This document shows positions 35,173-44,934 of a stretch of DNA of 64,000 nt, piece after piece (within the stretch, counting starts at the first letter, position 1; the number at the start of each line of letters is the position of its first letter). The notes below the pieces were generated by a model that saw only the letters and a list, made by a program, of their open reading frames with translations, was not told the origin of the DNA and made no database searches. The position numbers and the translations under genes are program-made. The stretch is from an uncultured Hyphomonadaceae bacterium (lineage in GTDB: Bacteria; Pseudomonadota; Alphaproteobacteria; Caulobacterales; Maricaulaceae). Where the stretch lies: the NCBI GenBank assembly GCA_913058335.1, contig CAJXPX010000002.1, positions 62,001-126,000 on the forward strand. Reading direction: 5' to 3'.

Positions 35173-35217
35173 TCATCCTATCCATATAGTATTTAAAACC
35201 ATTGCCAATGCGTCAAA

Positions 35218-36243
35218 TCAAATTTCGATCAAGTCATCGGCTGGACTTTGAGGCGCTTCCGGTTTTGAGAATTGTTCAGATATCCACTGCGCCAAACCAA
35301 GCAGAGCGGCAAGTCCACCCCATTCGCTGCTCATCCGCGAAATAAACCCGACAAGGCTTTTCTGATCCGTAATGGTTAGAACAATTTCTGAATACCTCTG
35401 GATGGCTTCAGCATCTGACCGAATGATGGTTTCCTTGATGTTGGCTAGAGATTGTAAGTAGTCGTCGATAAATACGGAATAATATCCGACATAGATCATT
35501 CCCCCTGCCAGTAGGATGAAAATAAGCGCAACAAAAGTTGAGCCATGCGTCCACACAATAGCATCGCTTACGAATAACGATCTCAAGGGCGTTAGGCGTA
35601 TAGCGAGATTAACCGCAAAAATGCCGGCGACGAAAACAAAAACGGGTGCCATGCTCTCTTCGACGGAGGCAAGAAGGGTTTGGGCATCCAGAAAGGAAAT
35701 CTCGAGTTGTTTGGAAATCAGGTCCGGATCTGTAAGAGTTTGCTCCCCTATCCGGCCCAGAATATCGGGGGCGACCGCGTTAAAAGTCTGATAATCCGTG
35801 TGGGATTGAGCAATCAAAATTCCTACCATGAGGAGGCCGCCGAAGAAAAATATGGAACTAAAGGCGCCGTAGACAAGGTAAGTCTTGATAAGCACGGGTT
35901 TTTCATCGTCCGGCGCTTTCATCGCCGTTCTCATGCCGTGGAAATAGGCGATTGAGCCGACAAGAACCAATCCCATAAAGCTTTGCCATGGATATTCCCG
36001 CAGGACATCGAAAATTGAAATTGCGTTACTGGCGCGATCTACAAAGTAGAGAAGTAAGGCTCCGAAACTGACCAGAAATATTTCTCCGATAGCGCCGCTG
36101 CATTGACGTTCGCTAGTTCCGATGCGGTATTTGAGGGAGTGTCGCCGAACCCAGACATCGCCGGCGACCCAGTAAGATGTCGTGACGAAAAGAATCGCCA
36201 GAAACAATGCAATCAGTAAGATCAAAGTGCACCCCCCGCACAA
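35218..36243 (-). CDS. Polytopic inner-membrane protein of unknown function
   Basis: About 341 residues with five to six hydrophobic segments: near the start (TLILLIALFLAILFVTTSYW), then GEIFLVSFGALLLYFV, FMGLVLVGSIAYF, SSIFFFGGLLMVGILIA, VFVFVAGIFAVNLAI and FVALIFILLAGGMIYVGYY. The soluble part near the C-terminus contains LANIKETIIRSDAEAIQRYSEIV. I do not recognise the family. The start is unclear: the frame opens with TTG at 36243, and a TTG at 36225 sits six bases after a G-run. It lies 45 bases upstream of the EEP gene, same strand, and may share its transcript. Confidence 0.7.
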   Translation of the reverse strand: MCGGCTLILLIALFLAILFVTTSYWVAGDVWVRRHSLKYRIGTSERQCSGAIGEIFLVSFGALLLYFVDRASNAISIFDVLREYPWQSFMGLVLVGSIAYFHGMRTAMKAPDDEKPVLIKTYLVYGAFSSIFFFGGLLMVGILIAQSHTDYQTFNAVAPDILGRIGEQTLTDPDLISKQLEISFLDAQTLLASVEESMAPVFVFVAGIFAVNLAIRLTPLRSLFVSDAIVWTHGSTFVALIFILLAGGMIYVGYYSVFIDDYLQSLANIKETIIRSDAEAIQRYSEIVLTITDQKSLVGFISRMSSEWGGLAALLGLAQWISEQFSKPEAPQSPADDLIEI

Positions 36244-36336
36244 ATCTATCCAAGTGTTCTTCTGTATTTTATATGATTTTTTTCAAATGGCCAGTTCCTT
36301 GACGGCGCAAAATTTCGGGCGCGCTGTCCCAGCCAT

Positions 36337-36366
36337 AAAAAAACCGCCTTCACTGAGGCGGTTTTT
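36337..36366. terminator. Intrinsic terminator of the trmD-rplS unit
   Basis: The stem AAAACCGCCT with AGGCGGTTTT has a six-base loop (TCACTG), and A/T runs on both sides make it bidirectional. It lies 22 bases beyond the rplS stop codon. Confidence 0.88.
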
Positions 36367-36388
36367 ATTATTTTGTTTTGCGAAGCGC

Positions 36389-36784
36389 TTACTTTTTGGC
36401 TTCGGCCTTTTTCATGTTCCGGCCGGTTGTGCGCTCTGTAATACGCGCAGACTTTCCGCGGCGCTCGCGAAGGAAATAGAGCTTGGCGCGGCGGACTTTA
36501 CCGCGGCGTTTAACTTCAATTTCTTCAACCAAAGGAGAGTAAAGTGGGAAAACGCGCTCGACGCCTTCGCCATAGCTGATTTTACGAACTGTGAAGCTCT
36601 CATCAATACCAGCGCCGGAGCGGGCGATACAAACGCCTTCAAAAGCTTGAAGACGGGTGCGGGTACCCTCGGTAATACGAACCTGAACAACCAGTGTGTC
36701 ACCGGCAGAAAAATCAGGGATGGTTTTGCCATCTTCGAGCAAACGCTCGGTTTCGGCTTTGTTCAGTTTTTCAATCACATTCAT
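36389..36784 (-). CDS. rplS: Ribosomal protein bL19
   Basis: A 131-residue large-subunit protein that sits at the 30S-50S interface. The bL19 core is clear: [75 protein letters not shown], then [24 protein letters not shown] short basic tail (NMKKAEAKK) follows. The start codon lies inside the last codons of trmD (14-base overlap), so translation of the two is coupled. Confidence 0.98.
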   Translation of the reverse strand: MNVIEKLNKAETERLLEDGKTIPDFSAGDTLVVQVRITEGTRTRLQAFEGVCIARSGAGIDESFTVRKISYGEGVERVFPLYSPLVEEIEVKRRGKVRRAKLYFLRERRGKSARITERTTGRNMKKAEAKK

Positions 36785-37511
36785 GACCGTCTCCTTTATT
36801 GGCTGCGTCTGCCGAATATATATCCCATATATCGGGGCGGCGAGCCTTTGTAATCTCTATCTGTTTTTCGTGCCGCCATTTTGCGATCTTACCGTGATCG
36901 CCGCTTAACAACACGTCCGGGATGGCCCGGTTATTCCATTCTCTGGGCTTGGTATAGAGTGGATACTCCAACAAGCCCGTTTCAAAACTTTCCTCGTCTG
37001 CGCTTGTCGAGGCCCCCAAAACTCCGGGCAGCAACCTGACGCACGCTTCGATCATGGCTTGCGCCGCAACCTCACCGCCGGCTAAAACGAAGTCGCCTAT
37101 GGAAATCTCTTCCATTTGGCGGGCTTCTATCACCCTTTGGTCAAGCCCCTCAAACCGTCCGCAAAACACAATAAGACCCGGGCCAGAGGAAAGCTGCCTA
37201 ACGCGTTTCTGCGTCAAAGGCTTGCCCCGGGGGGTCAGATAAATAAGCGGTCGGCCATTTCGGGCCACACTGTCAATCGCCGCATCCGCAACATCTGGCT
37301 TCAAAACCATGCCCGGACCGCCCCCCGCAGGGGTATCATCGACAGTGCGGTGTCTATTAGTGGAAAAATTTCGAATGTCCACTGTCTCTAACTGCCAAAT
37401 TCCGCTTTTTTCAGCCCCGCCAATGATCGACGCGCCTAAAACACCTGGAAAGGCATCCGGAAAGAGGGTCAGGGCGGTCGCTTTCCAAGTATTTTCAGAA
37501 GAATGGATCAT
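36771..37511 (-). CDS. trmD: tRNA (guanine-37-N1)-methyltransferase TrmD
   Basis: A 246-residue SPOUT methyltransferase that makes m1G37 in tRNAs and prevents +1 frameshifting. The signature region [44 protein letters not shown] and the knot motif [31 protein letters not shown] are present; [12 protein letters not shown] closes the domain. In most bacteria rpsP and rimM precede trmD; here the upstream gene is an unrelated divergent lipoprotein, so the usual four-gene operon is split. rplS still follows with an overlapping start. Confidence 0.97.
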   Translation of the reverse strand: MIHSSENTWKATALTLFPDAFPGVLGASIIGGAEKSGIWQLETVDIRNFSTNRHRTVDDTPAGGGPGMVLKPDVADAAIDSVARNGRPLIYLTPRGKPLTQKRVRQLSSGPGLIVFCGRFEGLDQRVIEARQMEEISIGDFVLAGGEVAAQAMIEACVRLLPGVLGASTSADEESFETGLLEYPLYTKPREWNNRAIPDVLLSGDHGKIAKWRHEKQIEITKARRPDIWDIYSADAANKGDGHECD

Positions 37512-37663
37512 AAGGGCAGGCTCTTAATGGCAAATACAATAGAATCATAGGGCCGCCTTCTCAATGGCTCGCCATGACCGCCTCTATCAGAGCGTCTCTG
37601 GGGGCGGGGCGTAACTCCATCATGGTTAACCAAGCGTAAAGCCTTATACGCCACGATGGATGG

Positions 37664-38152
37664 GTGATTCTTCGCTCTCTCATAATCTTCTGTCCCCTCA
37701 TAAGTTTGGCCGCGTGTGCACCGGGCCCTCTGGGGACGCCTTATAATGCCTACCCGGTGCAGCAAGCGCGTTTCGGGCAGGGGCAGTATGTTCGCCCGGC
37801 TTATTTGAACCCCTCTCCGACGCCGCGGATTCAAGCGGTTGATACATGTCAGTCTCAATTGTTTCAGCGACTTTTAGGCCAGCATGAAGGGGCGATATAT
37901 ATTGCGGGTCTGCCGGGAACCAAACGGGTCATAAAACCTGCGACTCTCGAATATACCGATGACAGCTTTGTCGCTGGGATTGACCCGGATCCGCCTTTTT
38001 TGGAGGTGCGGGATTACCTGCCGCAGCAATCACTCTATGCGCCGTCTATTCGGACAGTGGATGACCGCCTTGCTTTGGGCCCGGCGGATGAAAACCGGCT
38101 GACGATTGAGCTGGATGAAGAAGGCTATGTTCAAGCCTTGAATTGCGGATAG
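37664..38152 (+). CDS. Peptidase inhibitor I78-like lipoprotein
   Basis: A 162-residue predicted lipoprotein with lipobox SLAAC (C18). The C-terminal half fits the I78 inhibitor pattern: CQSQLFQRLLGQHEGA, then LPGTKRVIKP, TIELDEEGYVQALNCG, with two Cys that would form the family disulfide and the conserved arginine-Val-Ile-Pro segment. I78 proteins are small protease inhibitors. The central insert (about 95-140) is longer than usual. The start is GTG at 37664, preceded by GGATGG; ATGs just upstream are out of frame. Confidence 0.8.
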   Translation: MILRSLIIFCPLISLAACAPGPLGTPYNAYPVQQARFGQGQYVRPAYLNPSPTPRIQAVDTCQSQLFQRLLGQHEGAIYIAGLPGTKRVIKPATLEYTDDSFVAGIDPDPPFLEVRDYLPQQSLYAPSIRTVDDRLALGPADENRLTIELDEEGYVQALNCG

Positions 38153-38161
38153 CGCCTGTTG

Positions 38162-38992
38162 TCAGGCGACATTTGCCCGCCAAGCAGAAGATGTGTTCCG
38201 GCGTTGAGGTGCGCAGAGATGCCTTAACAAAGCCAGTTCCGATTTGAGGCCATCAATCTGTTCACAAATTTGCATGATTTTCTGCCGCTTGTTTGATGAA
38301 ATTAAACAGCCATAGGCCGCAATAATCTGCTCCGGCGAGCGATTGAGCGCTCGTAAGCCCAAACAGGCGGTGAAAAGGAGCGTGTTCTGAACTCGGCTTT
38401 TTGATAAAGGGGCATTTGAGGTTTGAGCGGAGAGCTGACTTTGAATCATTTTACTTACCGGCAAGAGGTGGAATCCTTGGCCGCAATAGGCTGCGCAGGT
38501 TAGCGTCATTATTGCCTCCTGCATCGGGTTTGTTATCGCTGCTGCAGCGCTCGCTCTCCATCTTAACTCAGAGAGTTTCAACAGGCTACTTGCGGCAAAA
38601 TAGCCAGGAATATGACATCGTCCGGGCTCAAACCCTATTGCCGTTCCGGTGTCGCCGCTTTGGAAATAAGGTTGGATGAGGCTATATAGCGCCGGTTTTT
38701 GTTGTGCATTATTAGAGTGATTTTTGGTCGCGATGTCACGCCCTATTTGGATTGGCCAGTTTTCCATCCCGCAATTCTGTTTGAAGCGTGCAAAATTTTC
38801 GTCGGCCCAAATCTGATCCGGCTGATGGTTTGACCTGTCTTTATAAATATCTGTTAATTTAGGGGCAGGTCGAAGCGGGGAAGGAATTTTGGGCGCCCGG
38901 GGCGGACCATAGCTTCTGACGAGCTCTGTCATAAAGTTAAAGAGGCCTTGCGCCTCTTTCGTCCGAATGATGGTTTTGTTAAAGAAGATCAC
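38162..38992 (-). CDS. Uncharacterised protein
   Basis: Up to 276 residues, with no family I recognise. There is no signal peptide or membrane segment. The middle has a helical region (SSLLKLSELRWRASAAAAITNPMQEAIMTLTCAAYCGQGF), followed by a second helical region with Cys (LLFTACLGLRALNRSPEQIIAAYGC). The start is uncertain: GTG at 38992 has no ribosome site, and an ATG at 38932 (MTELVRSYG) lies just after a perfect seven-pair hairpin (AAAGAGG/CCTCTTT, loop of 7). Pro-rich sequence precedes the first conserved-looking part. It converges on the I78-like gene with nine bases between stops. Confidence 0.65.
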   Translation of the reverse strand: MIFFNKTIIRTKEAQGLFNFMTELVRSYGPPRAPKIPSPLRPAPKLTDIYKDRSNHQPDQIWADENFARFKQNCGMENWPIQIGRDIATKNHSNNAQQKPALYSLIQPYFQSGDTGTAIGFEPGRCHIPGYFAASSLLKLSELRWRASAAAAITNPMQEAIMTLTCAAYCGQGFHLLPVSKMIQSQLSAQTSNAPLSKSRVQNTLLFTACLGLRALNRSPEQIIAAYGCLISSNKRQKIMQICEQIDGLKSELALLRHLCAPQRRNTSSAWRANVA

Positions 38993-39093
38993 ATGAATAT
39001 CTCGACATCAGTCTTAGAGACTCCCTTCTGTAACAGAATTTGGTTTATACAGCCTTTACGGCCGAGCGAATGTGAGAGGGGCTTGAACAAAGG

Positions 39094-40986
39094 CTAATTT
39101 AAATCGCCCAGTCCTTCGGCGCGGTGCGCTTTCTCATAGCTCTCTAGTGCGTTGAGCCATTTTGTTTCCAGAACTTCAAGGGCGCGTTCTAAATCTGAGC
39201 GGTTTTGCGAGAGTTGAACCGCCATTTCTGGGTCTTTATTATAAAGGCCTTCAACCGAGAGAGCTTTGTCCGTGGCGTCCATCTTGGCTTGAGTTTTTTC
39301 AATTTGTTGTTCTATATCTTCTGCGGCTTTTTTAAGCGGCGCTATCTTGGTGCGGGCTTCGGCGGCGCGTTTGCGTGCGATTTTGCGCTCATCTTCGCCA
39401 GAGGAGGATTTTTTGTCTTTGCGTTCCTTCTCAAGCTGGAGGGCGCGATAATCCTCTAGCGATCCTTCGAAATTTGTGACGGTGCCTTTGTCTACCAGCC
39501 AAAGCCTGTCTACGACCGTCTCTAGCAAGGATCTGTCATGAGAGATCAAAAGAACCGCTCCGTTATATTCGTTCAGGGAGCGCATCAGCTCTGCGCGGCT
39601 ATCTATGTCGAGGTTATTTGTGGGCTCGTCCAAAACCAGTAAATGAGGATTGTGAAACCCGATGAGAGAAAAGAGGAGACGGGCTTTTTCGCCGCCGGAC
39701 AAATCCCCGGCTTTAGTTTCAGATTTGTCGAATCCCAGACCAAACGACGCCAGACGGGCGCGGCGCTCGGCCTCGGTATGCTCCGGCATCAATTCCAAAA
39801 CATGGTCATAGGCGGAGTGATTGGGATTAAGGGCGTCCACCTGATGCTGGGCAAAATAGCCGATCTCCAACTTTTTATGGCTTTTAATATAGCCTTCCTG
39901 AGCCTCTAAAAGCCCCATGACGGCTTTTGCGAAGGTGGATTTACCCTGTCCGTTCTTGCCTAAGAGTCCGATGCGGTCGTCATGGTCGATGCGCTGGTTC
40001 AGATTTCGCAGCACTGTCACCCCATCATAGCCGAGGTTTACGTCATTAAACTTTATAATGGGCGGGGAGAGGGCGCGTTCGGGTCCGGGCAGACTGATTG
40101 GCGCAATCGGATCGCTGATAATTGTCGCGATTGGCTGCATTTTTTCAAGCCGTTTCATGCGGCTTTGCGCCTGTTTAGCCTTGGAGGCCTGCGCCCTGAA
40201 GCGATTGACGAAGGCTTCGAGGTGACGCCGCTCATCTTCCTGCTTGGCCATCATTGCCATGTTCAGCCGGTTTTGCTCGGCGAGCTGGCGTTCAAATTCG
40301 TCATACCCGCCGGAGTAGGAAAATAGCTTCCCGCCGCGTAGGTGGGCGATATGGGTGACGGCGCGATTTAGAAAATCCCTGTCATGGGAAATCATAAAGG
40401 CGGTGCCGGGGTATTTCCGAATATGAGCCTCTAGCCAGACGGCACCTTCGACATCAAGATAGTTGGTAGGCTCGTCCAGCAAGAGCATATCCGGCCGCGC
40501 GAAAAGCATGGCGGCCAAAGCAACGCGCATCCGCCAGCCGCCAGAAAAATCAGAGCAGGGGCGGAGCTGGTCCTCGCCGTCAAATCCCAACCCTGATAGA
40601 ATAGCGCCGGCGCGCGCTTCGGCGGAATAGGCCTCGATATCGCCGAGCCGGGTGTGAATGGCGGCGATACGCAGCGGATCTTTGGCGGTTTCGGCTTCGG
40701 CCAAAAGTGAGGCGCGTTCTTTATCCGCGTCGAGAACAGTTTGTAAAAGGGTCTGCGGCCCGCTTGGAACTTCTTGGTCAACAACGCCGAGCTTCATATT
40801 GCGGCGCAAGGAAATGCTGCCCTCATCCAAGCTGATTTCACCTTTGATAAGTCGGAAGAGGGTAGATTTTCCTGTGCCGTTCCGGCCGACCAATCCAACT
40901 TTTTCCCCTTCATTGATAGCCAGAGTCGCCTGCTGAAAGAGCGGGCGGCCTTCAATGCGGTAAGTGAGATCGTTTATATGAAGCAT
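39094..40986 (-). CDS. ABC-F family ATPase (Uup/YheS-like)
   Basis: A 630-residue protein with two ATP-binding cassettes and no membrane segments. Cassette 1: Walker A GRNGTGKST, signature FSGGWRMR, Walker B MLLLDEPTNYLD. Cassette 2: GKNGQGKSTF, LSGGEKARL, LLVLDEPTNNLD. Between them lies the charged ABC-F linker (LEAFVNRFRAQASKAKQAQSRMKRL), and the C-terminus is a Lys/Glu coiled coil (about 545-625). ABC-F proteins act on the ribosome E site. Architecture is close to Uup/YheS; I do not choose between these. The gene is monocistronic, upstream of the 276-residue gene and divergent from ndk. Confidence 0.93.
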   Translation of the reverse strand: MLHINDLTYRIEGRPLFQQATLAINEGEKVGLVGRNGTGKSTLFRLIKGEISLDEGSISLRRNMKLGVVDQEVPSGPQTLLQTVLDADKERASLLAEAETAKDPLRIAAIHTRLGDIEAYSAEARAGAILSGLGFDGEDQLRPCSDFSGGWRMRVALAAMLFARPDMLLLDEPTNYLDVEGAVWLEAHIRKYPGTAFMISHDRDFLNRAVTHIAHLRGGKLFSYSGGYDEFERQLAEQNRLNMAMMAKQEDERRHLEAFVNRFRAQASKAKQAQSRMKRLEKMQPIATIISDPIAPISLPGPERALSPPIIKFNDVNLGYDGVTVLRNLNQRIDHDDRIGLLGKNGQGKSTFAKAVMGLLEAQEGYIKSHKKLEIGYFAQHQVDALNPNHSAYDHVLELMPEHTEAERRARLASFGLGFDKSETKAGDLSGGEKARLLFSLIGFHNPHLLVLDEPTNNLDIDSRAELMRSLNEYNGAVLLISHDRSLLETVVDRLWLVDKGTVTNFEGSLEDYRALQLEKERKDKKSSSGEDERKIARKRAAEARTKIAPLKKAAEDIEQQIEKTQAKMDATDKALSVEGLYNKDPEMAVQLSQNRSDLERALEVLETKWLNALESYEKAHRAEGLGDLN

Positions 40987-41090
40987 GAATCAAATTTTAA
41001 TGGATAGATTGGACAGCTAACACGGCTTTACATAGAGGGAAACGCGCATTAACGGGTGCGCCAAGATTAATCCCACAAAGGAGCGCCCAA

Positions 41091-41513
41091 ATGGCCGTCC
41101 AACGCACATTCTCTATCGTCAAGCCAGACGCCACTAAACGCAACATTACCGGCAAGGTAAATGCTAAAATTGAAGATGCTGGTCTTCGCATCATCGCCCA
41201 GAAACGCATCCAGCTTTCAAAAGAGCAAGCCGGCGAATTTTACGGCGTTCACAAAGAGCGTCCGTTCTATAACGATCTTGTCGAGTTCATGACATCCGGC
41301 CCAGTTGTTGTTCAGGTTCTGGAAGGCGAAAACGCAATTGCAAAATACCGCGACGTTATGGGCGCAACAAATCCGAAAGAAGCCGAAGCCGGCACAATCC
41401 GCGCCGAATTTGCTGAGAGCATCGACGCCAATACAGTTCACGGATCTGACGCGCCTGAGACAGCAGCAGAAGAAATTCCTTTCTTCTTCTCTGACGACGA
41501 AATCGTTGGCTAA
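41091..41513 (+). CDS. ndk: Nucleoside diphosphate kinase
   Basis: A 140-residue NDK that transfers the gamma phosphate among nucleotides through a phospho-histidine. H117 lies in [10 protein letters not shown]. The conserved KPDATKRN (11-18), [16 protein letters not shown] and [11 protein letters not shown]-like regions are standard. Ribosome site AAAGGAG stands eight bases before the ATG. A strong terminator follows 22 bases after the stop, so it is a single-gene unit. Confidence 0.98.
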   Translation: MAVQRTFSIVKPDATKRNITGKVNAKIEDAGLRIIAQKRIQLSKEQAGEFYGVHKERPFYNDLVEFMTSGPVVVQVLEGENAIAKYRDVMGATNPKEAEAGTIRAEFAESIDANTVHGSDAPETAAEEIPFFFSDDEIVG

Positions 41514-41535
41514 GTCTTTCTGACATACTTAAAAT

Positions 41536-41567
41536 AAAAAAGGCCGGGGTTTTGACCCGGCCTTTTT
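41536..41567. terminator. Bidirectional terminator between ndk and the TadG-like gene
   Basis: AAAAAGGCCGGG pairs with CCCGGCCTTTTT around a seven-base loop. The A-run and T-run serve both the plus-strand ndk and the minus-strand TadG-like gene that stops at 41590. Confidence 0.92.
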
Positions 41568-41589
41568 CTTTGCACTGCGTGAGCAAATT

Positions 41590-42960
41590 CTAATTTGAGA
41601 TTCGAATAATTTCCTGAACAATATCACTGCCGATAGTTTCGAACGCTTTTTCCAGGCTTTCGGCGTTTTCTGCTTTCACGAATTCCTTCGGACTGGACGC
41701 ACAGCCTTGTAGGAAAGCGTAAGCGCTATTGGTGGTATCCTCGTCAATATATTCATATTGCATATTGCCATTGGACTTTTGGTTTTCTTCATACCAACCG
41801 GCTTCAAGGGCAAACCCGATGGTATAAACTTTTACGCCCGCATCTTTCATTCTTTTACAATCGGCAAGGGTTTCGTCATTTGTCAGAAGTCTGTTTTCAC
41901 CTTCTTCAAATCCGTTCGCGGCAAAATTATAGTTCGGGTAGTTACTTTCCGAATAATAATTATAGCTACAGTTCCACCAGCTGCAGGACCATTTGCGCCA
42001 ATATCCGGTCGTATCATCTGCAACCCACGCCGTATTCCCGGAGGTGTTTACCCCGTCCGTCATAAAGATAACGAACTTCAGCGGCGTTTTACCGTGTTCA
42101 AGTTTATGGACTGCATCTTCTAAGTTCATCCAGATGTTTGCGGTGTCCATAGGGGGAGCAGAGTTTGTGCCGCCCGAGGCTTTCATCGAATTAATGTTCC
42201 CATTACTCAAAGTCCCCCACTTCATGTGGACGGTCCGAGTATTGATGGTTTCATAGTTATAGGCGAGCATACCGGTTCTAAGAACGCGATTACCAACTTT
42301 TGTAAGGCCCTGATCTCCGACGAGGTTATCAAGGCTTGTCATGAAGTTTTTGGCACTCGACTTAAGCGCGTCGATTCTAGGGATCGCATCAGACGGCGTG
42401 TAATAAGATCCGTTGTCGCGGAAAACGATAGGCTTATCGTCCCAAGCCATTGATCCGGAATTGTCCAATACCAAGGCAATAGAGGCTGGATCTCTCAATT
42501 CCACATCATAATATTTCACCGTCGTCTCGGCACTGAATGATAGCGAGTCATGTCCCATGAGCTGTGCGAAGGTGGGCAATGTTTTCCCACTGACTTTCAC
42601 CTTGGCCTCTTTGGCATTGTCATCATAAGTCACATCGACTTTCATGCCTTCGGCGCCGTCAATGATCCATCCGGGCACTTCATAGCCGAGTTCTTTGGCC
42701 GTATAAGTCCCGTATGGACCTTCAGACTTACTTGAGGGCTGGCTTCCGTGATTTTTAACATGAATTGCTGCGGCTAGGGCGCTACTATCCGCAATAGATT
42801 GTGCTTTTGAATCCGCGTTGGAAACAACAGAAAAATCGATAGCCGCACCGACAGCGCTCAAAATGACCACTGTGCTCAATGCCATCATGAGCGCCATATT
42901 CCCTTTCTCATTCCGGCCAAACCGACGGAAGAGAGCATTCATTTTATTTTTAGTCCCCAT
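41590..42960 (-). CDS. TadG-like protein with von Willebrand A domain
   Basis: A 456-residue membrane-anchored protein. The N-terminal TadE/TadG-type segment (NEKGNMALMMALSTVVILSAVGAAIDFSVV, about 18-46) is a prepilin-like hydrophobic helix, with the conserved acidic and Asp-Phe after it. A von Willebrand factor A domain follows, with MIDAS motif DNSGSMAW (D166, S168, S170) and VIFMTDGVNTSGN downstream. It acts probably at the cell surface in tight adherence or pilus assembly, but the rest of a tad cluster is absent here. The ATGs at 42960 and 42942 are both possible. Confidence 0.9.
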   Translation of the reverse strand: MGTKNKMNALFRRFGRNEKGNMALMMALSTVVILSAVGAAIDFSVVSNADSKAQSIADSSALAAAIHVKNHGSQPSSKSEGPYGTYTAKELGYEVPGWIIDGAEGMKVDVTYDDNAKEAKVKVSGKTLPTFAQLMGHDSLSFSAETTVKYYDVELRDPASIALVLDNSGSMAWDDKPIVFRDNGSYYTPSDAIPRIDALKSSAKNFMTSLDNLVGDQGLTKVGNRVLRTGMLAYNYETINTRTVHMKWGTLSNGNINSMKASGGTNSAPPMDTANIWMNLEDAVHKLEHGKTPLKFVIFMTDGVNTSGNTAWVADDTTGYWRKWSCSWWNCSYNYYSESNYPNYNFAANGFEEGENRLLTNDETLADCKRMKDAGVKVYTIGFALEAGWYEENQKSNGNMQYEYIDEDTTNSAYAFLQGCASSPKEFVKAENAESLEKAFETIGSDIVQEIIRISN

Positions 42961-43131
42961 AAGTCCACACCCTAAGTTTCATTCGTGAAAGGGCGCGAAA
43001 GCCGCAATGCCCCCTACACGAAGATAGGACATAGCATGAGAGGGGTTTAGAGGGGCTTAGGGTTTATGATTAACAAAGTATGGAGCTGCCTTTAGTAGAT
43101 AAAAGGTCAATTTTAGGTTAAGTCGTTTTGC

Positions 43132-43731
43132 TTAGGGGTTAAGCATAGTTTGCATCTGCGAGGCAACTTTGCTGAGGGCCTGCGGATAAAGTGAAAGCTC
43201 AACCGGCAATAAACGAGCGGCGAGTAAATCGGCAGTGTCATCCGGCATGATTTGAACGGAATCTTGCAGAATGACGGCGCCAGCATCCAGATCCTCTGTC
43301 ACCCAATGCACGGAGCAGCCTGTTTCAGTATCACCTGCCTCAATCGCACGCTGATGCGTCTTAAGACCTTTATATTTCGGCAGGAGTGACGGATGAATAT
43401 TCAGAAGGCGGCCTTTCCAATTCGAGACAAACCAAGGTGTCAAGACCCGCATAAAGCCCGCGCAGCAGACCAATTCGGCGTTCACCGAAATCAATTGCTT
43501 ATGCAAAGCTTGCTCGAATGACTCGCGAGTCTCATAGTCTTTATGATCAATTATCGCGGTAGGCACATTTAACGCTTGCGCCTTCTCAAGCCCTGCAGCC
43601 CCCGGTCTGTTGGAGATAACGCCGACGATCTCGGCCGGATAGGTTTCGAGCTGCGCCGCTTCAACGAGCGCCATCATATTTGACCCGCGCCCGGATATCA
43701 GAATAGCCGTTTTTATCTTTTGAGCCGCCAT
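43132..43731 (-). CDS. purN: Phosphoribosylglycinamide formyltransferase PurN
   Basis: A 199-residue enzyme that converts GAR to FGAR with 10-formyl-THF in purine synthesis. The motifs TAILISGRGSNMMALVEAA, the catalytic region ELVCCAGFMRVLTPWFVSNWKGRLLNIHPSLLPKYKG (Asn and His of NIHPSLLP) and TGCSVHWVTEDLDAGAVI are standard. It starts two bases after purM ends, forming a purMN operon. Confidence 0.97.
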   Translation of the reverse strand: MAAQKIKTAILISGRGSNMMALVEAAQLETYPAEIVGVISNRPGAAGLEKAQALNVPTAIIDHKDYETRESFEQALHKQLISVNAELVCCAGFMRVLTPWFVSNWKGRLLNIHPSLLPKYKGLKTHQRAIEAGDTETGCSVHWVTEDLDAGAVILQDSVQIMPDDTADLLAARLLPVELSLYPQALSKVASQMQTMLNP

Positions 43732-43733
43732 GC

Positions 43734-44771
43734 TTAGGCCGCTTTAAGGGTCCCGATGGTCCAAGCCGTTTCGCCGCTATCTTTTAGCTTGGACAAAACT
43801 TTTGCCTCATCGCCGGGTTTCACACAAAGCACCAAGCCTATGCCACAATTAAACGCGCGCCGCATTTCGTCTTCGGAAATCTTGCCTGTTTCCTGCAACC
43901 ATTTAAATACGTCAGGTCTTGGCCAAGCTTCAAAATCAAACTCAGGAGTAAGGGTATCAGGGAGCATACGCGGCGTATTGTCAGTCAAGCCGCCGCCGGT
44001 AATATGCGCCAAGCCGCTAACAACGCCGTCCCCAATCAGGGGAAGAATGGATTTAATATAAATTTTCGTCGGCGTCATGAGAGATTCGCCAAGGTTTTGA
44101 CCTTTGGCAAAAGGGGAGGGGGCATCCCAAGACAAGCCCGAAAGCTCGACCACTTTACGGATAAGGGAGTATCCGTTGGAATGGGGGCCGGAAGAGGCGA
44201 CGCCGATGAGACTATCGCCCTCTGCCATATCCAGATGGCGCGGTAATATCGAATCGCGCTCCACAGCGCCGACGACGAAACCGGCCAGATCGAAATCATC
44301 GCCGTCATACATGCCGGGCATTTCCGCTGTTTCGCCGCCAATCAGAGCCGCGCCCGCTTGGCGGCAGCCCTCGGCAATGCCGGAGACCACGTCTTTGGCT
44401 TTTTCTGTGTCGAGTCGGCCAGTGGCGAAATAATCAAGAAAAAAGAGAGGCTCCGCCCCTTGCGCCAAAACGTCATTGACGCACATGGCGACCAGATCGA
44501 TGCCGACAGTGTCGAGCTTGTTCGTATCAATTGCGATTCGAAGCTTTGTGCCCACGCCGTCTGTCCCCGAAATTAAGACAGGGTCTTTAAATCCTGCGGC
44601 TTTCAGATCAAACGCACCTCCAAACCCGCCGAGAGCGGCGTCCGCGCCCGGACGCCGGGTCGATTTTGCGAGGGGCTTGATAGCATCGACCAAACGATCG
44701 CCTTCATCAATATTAACCCCGGCATCGGAATAGCTAAGGCCTTTTTGAGTGTCGGATGTGCTATCTGGCAT
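43734..44771 (-). CDS. purM: Phosphoribosylformylglycinamidine cyclo-ligase PurM
   Basis: A 345-residue ATP-dependent enzyme that closes FGAM to AIR in purine synthesis. The start [55 protein letters not shown] and [12 protein letters not shown] are diagnostic. It is the first gene of purM-purN, and the intergenic region 44772-44934 to the divergent DUF2066 gene should carry its promoter. Confidence 0.98.
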   Translation of the reverse strand: MPDSTSDTQKGLSYSDAGVNIDEGDRLVDAIKPLAKSTRRPGADAALGGFGGAFDLKAAGFKDPVLISGTDGVGTKLRIAIDTNKLDTVGIDLVAMCVNDVLAQGAEPLFFLDYFATGRLDTEKAKDVVSGIAEGCRQAGAALIGGETAEMPGMYDGDDFDLAGFVVGAVERDSILPRHLDMAEGDSLIGVASSGPHSNGYSLIRKVVELSGLSWDAPSPFAKGQNLGESLMTPTKIYIKSILPLIGDGVVSGLAHITGGGLTDNTPRMLPDTLTPEFDFEAWPRPDVFKWLQETGKISEDEMRRAFNCGIGLVLCVKPGDEAKVLSKLKDSGETAWTIGTLKAA

Positions 44772-44934
44772 GGGTAAGCTCTATCTTGTTTGCCGTTAAG
44801 AAACGGATTCTCAATCTAAATTCAAGGCTCTCTAACTTAATTTTGCCCCAAAGGACATAGACAGAGAGTGCATATCATGGCTTTTAAAGTAGGAAAAAGC
44901 ACGGTATCTCACGACAGAGCCCAAGAGGATTTTT

